Of a stretch of DNA of 9,507 bases, positions 5,898 to 9,507 are shown one piece after another; position 1 is the stretch's first letter; the number at the start of each line of letters is the position of its first letter. The notes beneath the pieces are model-generated. The model was not told the origin of the DNA. It made no database searches and saw nothing but the letters and a program-made list of their open reading frames with translations. The position numbers and the translations under genes are program-made. The stretch is from Candidatus Bathyarchaeota archaeon (GTDB lineage: Archaea > Thermoproteota > Bathyarchaeia > Bathyarchaeales > Bathyarchaeaceae). The DNA lies in contig CP070791.1 of the NCBI GenBank assembly GCA_020346825.1, positions 1,006,035-1,015,541 on the forward strand, written 5' to 3'.

Positions 5898-6836
5898 ATG
5901 AGCTTAGATTTCAAAAAACCTATTGACCTTTTTAATATGGCTATGAAGACAGACTCTGAAGAGTTGCTCAGACTGATCGAGATTTGCGTTAAATTGTTTG
6001 AGAAAGAAAAGAGAGGAACCGGAAGCCTACAGATAAGTGGTAGACTTGTCGAACTGCCACTAGTGGGCGAAGCAATCATAATTGGAGACATACATGGAGA
6101 CCTGGAAAGCCTCAAACACATTTTAGAGGACAGTAACTTTTTAGAGAAAGCAAAGTCTGGCGAAGAGGTTTTACTGGTTTTTCTCGGAGACTATGGAGAC
6201 CGTGGTATTTGCTCTCCTGAGGTGTACTACGTTGTTTTGAAGCTCAAGCAGTTGTTTCCAAAAAGAGTTGTCTTGATGAGGGGTAATCATGAGGGTCCCG
6301 ATGATCTCCTTGCCTATCCCCACGATCTGCCGCTTCAAATCAACCGAAAATTTGGTGAGAATGGCCCAAAGGTTTACCTGGAGCTACGCAAACTTTTCCA
6401 ACACTTGTACAGCACGGTGCTCATAGAGAAGAGATATGTTTTGTGTCACGGTGGAGTCCCAAGTCAAGCTTCCAAGATTGAGGATTTCGCCTACGCCCAT
6501 AAGAAACATCCACATGAACCTCACCTAGAGGAAATCTTGTGGAGCGACCCTTGGGAGGGTATAAAAGAAACTTACGCCTCACCCAGAGGAGCTGGAAAAC
6601 TTTTCGGAGAAGACGTTACAAATAGGCTTCTGAAAATGCTTGGTGTCAGAGCGTTGATTCGTGGACACGAGCCAAGCAATGAAGGATTCAAAACGAACCA
6701 TGGTGGAAATGTTTTAACCCTGTTCTCGAGAAGAGGTCCCCCGTACAATAACGAATATGGAGCCTACCTGAAGTTGAACATCCTCAAGGAAGTAAGGATA
6801 ACGAAACAAGTTTTGAAAGGAATTCACAAATTCTAG
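5898..6836 (+). CDS. PPP-family serine/threonine protein phosphatase (PP1-arch-like)
   Basis: All hallmark motifs of the PPP metallophosphatase family occur in order (numbering from ATG 5898): GDIHGD at 63-68 with metal ligands D64 and H66; GDYGDRG at 97-103 with D98 and R102; RGNHE at 128-132 with N130 and H131; CHGGVPS at 183-189 with H184; WSDP at 215-218; and RGHEP at 255-259 with H257. The end, TLFSRRGPPYNNEYGAYL, resembles the C-terminal strand region of eukaryotic PP1. At about 312 residues it matches archaeal PP1-like enzymes. It should remove phosphate from Ser/Thr of cytoplasmic proteins using two metal ions; no signal or membrane segment is present. The second motif has Gly where GDxVDRG usually has Val. 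GTG 5889 would add three residues, but the TATA-like box favours ATG 5898. Its substrate is unknown, and nothing ties it firmly to the redox operon. Confidence 0.92.
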   Translation: MSLDFKKPIDLFNMAMKTDSEELLRLIEICVKLFEKEKRGTGSLQISGRLVELPLVGEAIIIGDIHGDLESLKHILEDSNFLEKAKSGEEVLLVFLGDYGDRGICSPEVYYVVLKLKQLFPKRVVLMRGNHEGPDDLLAYPHDLPLQINRKFGENGPKVYLELRKLFQHLYSTVLIEKRYVLCHGGVPSQASKIEDFAYAHKKHPHEPHLEEILWSDPWEGIKETYASPRGAGKLFGEDVTNRLLKMLGVRALIRGHEPSNEGFKTNHGGNVLTLFSRRGPPYNNEYGAYLKLNILKEVRITKQVLKGIHKF

Positions 6837-6851
6837 TTCCATTCCCTTTCC
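6837..6851 (+). terminator. Possible pyrimidine-rich terminator after the phosphatase gene
   Basis: TTCCATTCCCTTTCC directly follows the phosphatase stop codon. It is pyrimidine-rich but has no T-run longer than three, so it is a weak candidate. Confidence 0.2.
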
Positions 6852-6910
6852 TAGAGCAGAAAACAATTATTGAGGCTGTCTCCTATCCTTCGTCAGAAAT
6901 ACTGAGGCAA

Positions 6911-6917
6911 GAGGGAC
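6911..6917 (+). promoter_or_regulatory. Shine-Dalgarno sequence supporting the TTG start of the ATP-grasp gene
   Basis: GAGGGAC ends 5 bp before TTG 6923 and is the clearest SD-like site in the window. It supports TTG 6923 over ATG 6938. An AT-rich TATA-like stretch, CAATTATTG around 6864-6872, could give a short leader containing this site. Confidence 0.45.
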
Positions 6918-6922
6918 AATCA

Positions 6923-7801
6923 TTGAAACTGGGGATAATGACAAGAAACGAGAATGGATGGTGCTCTACCCAACTTAGGGGAGCTATAAAAAGACGGAAC
7001 ATAACCCCTGTTTTTTTCAACTATCGCCAGCTCATTGCACGGGTCAAATACAAACCCGTAGCTTCTGTTAGCGAAACTAACATTCCTCGGGACCTGAATG
7101 CGCTGATTACTCGTCCAATCGGGCGAGGTTCTCTGGAAGAGATCATCTTCAGGATGAACCTCCTTCACAGGCTTGAACGTTTAGGAATGCTAATAATAAA
7201 CCCGCCTCTGTCTATCGAACGTTCAGTAGACAAATATTGTGCCCTTACCTTTCTAGAAGAACGTGGAATACCTGTTCCACGTACAGCAGTAACCGAAAGT
7301 CATGAAGAAGCCTTGAAGTGTTTTCACGAGTTGGGTGAAGACATCATCATAAAGCCTCTATTCGGATCGAGAGGAGTAGGTTCCACCAGGATTTCTGATC
7401 CAGACGTTGCTGCTAGGGTGTTCAGAACTATTTCCTTCTACCACGGTGTTCTTTACCTCCAAGAATTTATCCCTCACGGAGTTTCTGACATACGTGCGTT
7501 TGTCGTGGGCGATCAGGTTGTAGCCGCAATGCATCGAGTAGCAGAAGGTTGGAAAACCAATGTGAGTCTTGGCGCGAAACCGGTGTCAATCAACCTCACT
7601 GAGGACCTGGAGAACATTGCTGTAAAGACAGCTGAAGTCATTGGCTGCAAGGTGACCGGGGTGGACATTTTGGAGGGACCAGAAGGACCCGTAGTGGTTG
7701 AGCTGAACAGTCAGCCAGGATGGAGAGGGCTCCAATCAGTTACGGATGATAACATCGCCGATGAAATCATAGAATATATCCTCTCTGAATTAAGAGCCTA
7801 G
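6923..7801 (+). CDS. RimK-family ATP-grasp ligase, MptN/CofF-like glutamate ligase
   Basis: This 292-residue protein belongs to the RimK-type ATP-grasp ligases. Visible motifs are TRPIGRGSLEEIIFR (62-76), INPPLSIERSVDKY (92-105), GIPVPRT (115-121), the ATP-grasp IIKPLFGSRGVGSTRI (142-157), the adenine-contact LQEFI (179-183), DIRAFVVGDQVVAAM (189-203), GWKTNVSLGA (209-218), and the metal-binding VVVELNSQPGWRGLQ (259-273). The GRGSLE and PGWRGLQ signatures are, from memory, closest to archaeal tetrahydromethanopterin:L-glutamate ligase (MptN) and the F420:gamma-glutamyl ligase CofF rather than LysX or ribosomal RimK. The enzyme would use ATP to add glutamate to a cofactor side chain in the cytoplasm. 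MptN is the better guess, but the two cannot be separated by eye. fdhD follows after 12 bp, suggesting co-transcription. The TTG start is supported by the SD site at 6911-6917. Confidence 0.85.
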   Translation: MKLGIMTRNENGWCSTQLRGAIKRRNITPVFFNYRQLIARVKYKPVASVSETNIPRDLNALITRPIGRGSLEEIIFRMNLLHRLERLGMLIINPPLSIERSVDKYCALTFLEERGIPVPRTAVTESHEEALKCFHELGEDIIIKPLFGSRGVGSTRISDPDVAARVFRTISFYHGVLYLQEFIPHGVSDIRAFVVGDQVVAAMHRVAEGWKTNVSLGAKPVSINLTEDLENIAVKTAEVIGCKVTGVDILEGPEGPVVVELNSQPGWRGLQSVTDDNIADEIIEYILSELRA

Positions 7802-7813
7802 GAAGATTCGATA

Positions 7814-8629
7814 ATGAAGAAGATCCAAATCTCGCGGGTGAACGTTTCCACGCACACCCATATACAAAAGACGGACTTTGTAGCAGAGGAAACTCCGTTA
7901 CACATATTTCTGAATCAAACTCACTATGCAACAATTCTCTGCACACCCAATCAATTTAGAGAACTTGCGATAGGACATCTCATGTCAGAAGGAATCTTGA
8001 AATCAGTAGACGAAATTCTGGAAATACGCTTGGAAAATGATGGAAAATGCTTGGTTAGGCTGAAACCCAGCATCGACTCAACGAAACGAATCTCCATCTC
8101 GCAGCCCTTTGCACGAGTAATCGTTTCAGCCTGTGGCTCTTCAGACTATTGGCCTCTCTCAAAACTCATCGACCGACTCAAATTACGCAGGTTGGAGATG
8201 GGGTTAACCGTTGACGCAAGAATAGTCTTGGAGTCCGTGAGGCTTCTTAATAGCCTTGCAAAAAGATTCAGGAAAACAGGCGGGGTTCACATAGCAGCTT
8301 TATATTTCGCAAGCGGTGAATTGGCAGCTTTTTCAGAAGACGTAGGACGTCACAACGCAGTAGACAAAGTCATAGGAGTTGGAGCGGAGAAGAATTTGGA
8401 TTTCAAATGTCTATTCTTAACCTCAAGTGGCCGACTAACTGGAGACATTGTGTTGAAAGCAGCTCGGATGAGAATTCCCATAGTTGCTTCGATGGCGACA
8501 GCCATCAACTCTGGCGTCGAAGCTGCTCAACTCACAGGATTAACTCTGATAGGTTTCGTTAGGGGCAAACGATTGAACATCTACACATATCCAGAAAGAG
8601 TAGCTTACGTCTCTACGAAAAAACTATAG
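7814..8629 (+). CDS. fdhD: FdhD-like formate dehydrogenase accessory sulfurtransferase
   Basis: The 271-residue protein matches FdhD in length and motifs: EETPLHIFLN (25-34), LCTPNQFRELAIGHLMSEGI (42-61), SACGSS (105-110), a GGVHIAAL segment (156-163), the family signature EDVGRHNAVDKVIG (175-188), TSSGRLTGDIVLKAARMRIP (203-222) and GLTLIGFVRG (242-251). FdhD transfers sulfur from a cysteine desulfurase to the molybdenum (or tungsten) bis-MGD cofactor, which activates formate dehydrogenase. E. coli FdhD uses a CxxC pair (C121/C124); here the first Cys is kept (C107) and the second is Ser110. ATG 7814 is preceded by GGAAG (7801-7805). The gene sits between the ATP-grasp ligase (12 bp gap) and mobA (40 bp gap). 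Its client enzyme is not in the window. Confidence 0.93.
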   Translation: MKKIQISRVNVSTHTHIQKTDFVAEETPLHIFLNQTHYATILCTPNQFRELAIGHLMSEGILKSVDEILEIRLENDGKCLVRLKPSIDSTKRISISQPFARVIVSACGSSDYWPLSKLIDRLKLRRLEMGLTVDARIVLESVRLLNSLAKRFRKTGGVHIAALYFASGELAAFSEDVGRHNAVDKVIGVGAEKNLDFKCLFLTSSGRLTGDIVLKAARMRIPIVASMATAINSGVEAAQLTGLTLIGFVRGKRLNIYTYPERVAYVSTKKL

Positions 8630-8669
8630 TGATGAACGTTTCGTAATTTGGTTGTAGGCGTGGTTATTT

Positions 8670-9281
8670 TTGAAGAATTCAGCTGTGATTCTTGTTGGCG
8701 GCTTCTCTAGAAGACTTGGCCAAGACAAGGGATTAGTCGAGTTAGCGGGTAAACCCCTTGTTCTTCATGTTGTTGAAAGAATATTTGGAATAGTCGACGA
8801 AACAGTGGTGGTTGCCAGTTCGAGCGTTCAAGGGAAGAGGTTCGACGCTTTGTTTGGTCACGGAGTGAAGCTGGTTGTTGACAGACATGAGCCTCAAAGT
8901 CCCCTTGTGGGGGTTCTAACTGGTCTCGAAACTGCAAGAGGTGAACATTCTTTGTTACTGCCATGCGACACTCCGTTCGTATCAACCCAGATAGCCCAGT
9001 TTCTTCTAGACAAATGCATTGGTAGAGACGCTGCTATCCCCAAATGGCCAAGCGGATATCTTGAGCCCCTTCATGCTGCCTACAACACAAAACTGACTCT
9101 GATAGCAACAAAGAAGACCATGGAGGAAGGAAAGCTAGATTTGCGATCTATGATCTCTCATCTAGGAAGGGTGCGATACGTTTCAACTGCCTCTCTAGGA
9201 CAAATGGATCCAAAACTGTTGACTTTCTTCAACATAAACACGCTTGAGGATCTAAGAAAAGCAGAATCTTTGTTGAAATAG
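8670..9281 (+). CDS. mobA: MobA-like molybdenum cofactor guanylyltransferase
   Basis: This 203-residue nucleotidyltransferase carries the MobA signature GGFSRRLGQDK (10-20) for GTP binding, LAGKPLVLHVV (25-35), the acceptor-site segment PLVGVLTGLETARG (77-90), the metal-binding PCDTPFV (98-104), EPLHAAY (131-137) and FFNINTLEDL (186-195). MobA joins GMP to molybdopterin to make the MGD cofactor of DMSO-reductase-family enzymes such as formate dehydrogenase; related NTP transferases acting on other substrates are less likely given the fdhD neighbour. The start must be TTG 8670 or later, because an in-frame TAG lies at 8655-8657 and residues up to GGFSRR are needed. Placement 40 bp after fdhD makes a cofactor-maturation pair. 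Confidence 0.9.
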   Translation: MKNSAVILVGGFSRRLGQDKGLVELAGKPLVLHVVERIFGIVDETVVVASSSVQGKRFDALFGHGVKLVVDRHEPQSPLVGVLTGLETARGEHSLLLPCDTPFVSTQIAQFLLDKCIGRDAAIPKWPSGYLEPLHAAYNTKLTLIATKKTMEEGKLDLRSMISHLGRVRYVSTASLGQMDPKLLTFFNINTLEDLRKAESLLK

Positions 9282-9286
9282 CTGGC

Positions 9287-9300
9287 CATCTAAATAGATG
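9287..9300. terminator. Small hairpin after mobA, possible terminator or operator
   Basis: CATCTA-AA-TAGATG is a perfect 6-bp inverted repeat 5 bp after the mobA stop. A run of five Ts follows at 9318-9322. The stem is short and AT-rich, so a termination role is tentative; a protein-binding dyad is equally possible. Confidence 0.25.
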
Positions 9301-9356
9301 ACAATTGCCAATGTAAGTTTTTGACACTTGAATAACTATTGATACAGAGACATTCA

Positions 9357-9368
9357 GTTTATATATAC
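9357..9368 (+). promoter_or_regulatory. Strong TATA-like box in the terminal intergenic region
   Basis: GTTTATATATAC is the best match to an archaeal box A in the window. A start site near 9388-9393 would produce either a leader of roughly 85-115 nt before the candidate starts at 9474 or 9505, or a small non-coding RNA. Confidence 0.45.
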
Positions 9369-9507
9369 ATCAAAGTGGTTATTATGTAGAAGACTTGTGA
9401 CGCTCAACGATTTTTTTGAGTTTTCTCTGTAGAATTCTATGTCGCATATGCAAAATGTTCACACAAATTAGTTGTGGAGAAAATCAAAAAGAGTAAATTC
9501 TATTATG

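Larger units (their letters stand above)
9282..9507. other. AT-rich intergenic region without a complete gene
   Basis: No complete coding frame of note is seen on either strand. The stretch contains the hairpin at 9287-9300, a TATA-like box at 9357-9368 and T-rich runs at 9411-9424. Candidate starts shortly after the box hit stops almost at once (ATG 9384, TTG 9395, GTG 9397, ATG 9439). GTG 9474 stays open to the window edge (VEKIKKSKFYY) and ATG 9505 is at the very edge, so a following gene may begin here, but too little is visible to call it. Confidence 0.4.

Noticed and set aside
7261..7282. Perfect 8-bp inverted repeat with a 6-nt loop (ACGTGGAA/TTCCACGT)
   Set aside because: It lies inside the ATP-grasp gene and encodes the conserved RGIPVPR segment, so the protein sequence explains it without a regulatory role.
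1..9507. Search for CRISPR arrays, insertion sequences and tRNA or rRNA genes
   Set aside because: No regularly spaced direct repeats, transposase-like protein, terminal inverted repeats or cloverleaf-like sequence were recognised by eye.

Overview
The window looks like a piece of an archaeal chromosome of moderate to low GC content, possibly from an uncultured lineage such as Bathyarchaeia (lineage is inference). Supporting signs are archaeal TATA-like boxes about 25 bp upstream of several start codons (leaderless-type starts), frequent GTG/TTG starts, a PPP-family phosphatase of the archaeal/eukaryal kind, a RimK-family ligase resembling the tetrahydromethanopterin/F420 glutamate ligases, and an FrhB-type coenzyme F420 domain. 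All supported genes lie on the + strand.

Layout: (1) 3-446, the 3' end of an unrecognised multi-pass membrane protein. (2) 503-1771, a 422-aa coiled-coil protein of unknown function with its own TATA-like promoter. (3) 1772-1934, an intergenic region with a short GC-rich island and a TATA-like box. (4) 1935-5792, a tight three-gene operon: a NuoE-like [2Fe-2S] subunit, a HydB-type NuoF-like flavoprotein carrying extra Fe-S domains at both ends, and a fusion of a NuoG/HoxU-like Fe-S module with an FrhB-type F420 oxidoreductase domain. (5) 5898-6836, a PPP metallophosphatase under a separate TATA-like box. (6) 6923-7801, an MptN/CofF-like ATP-grasp ligase. (7) 7814-8629 and 8670-9281, fdhD and mobA, both molybdenum-cofactor/formate dehydrogenase maturation genes. 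(8) 9282-9507, an AT-rich intergenic region with a small hairpin and a strong TATA-like element.

The centre of interest is the three-gene operon. It has the BC core of the NuoEF/HydBC-type electron-bifurcating complexes, but the partner subunit ends in an F420-type flavoprotein domain rather than in a hydrogenase or molybdopterin catalytic domain. The predicted complex would carry FMN, probably FAD, three [2Fe-2S] and at least five [4Fe-4S] clusters, and would link NAD(P)H, ferredoxin and F420 (or a related acceptor). The ligase nearby is consistent with use of H4MPT or F420 cofactors, and fdhD/mobA suggest that a molybdenum or tungsten formate dehydrogenase is encoded elsewhere. No such catalytic subunit is present in this window.
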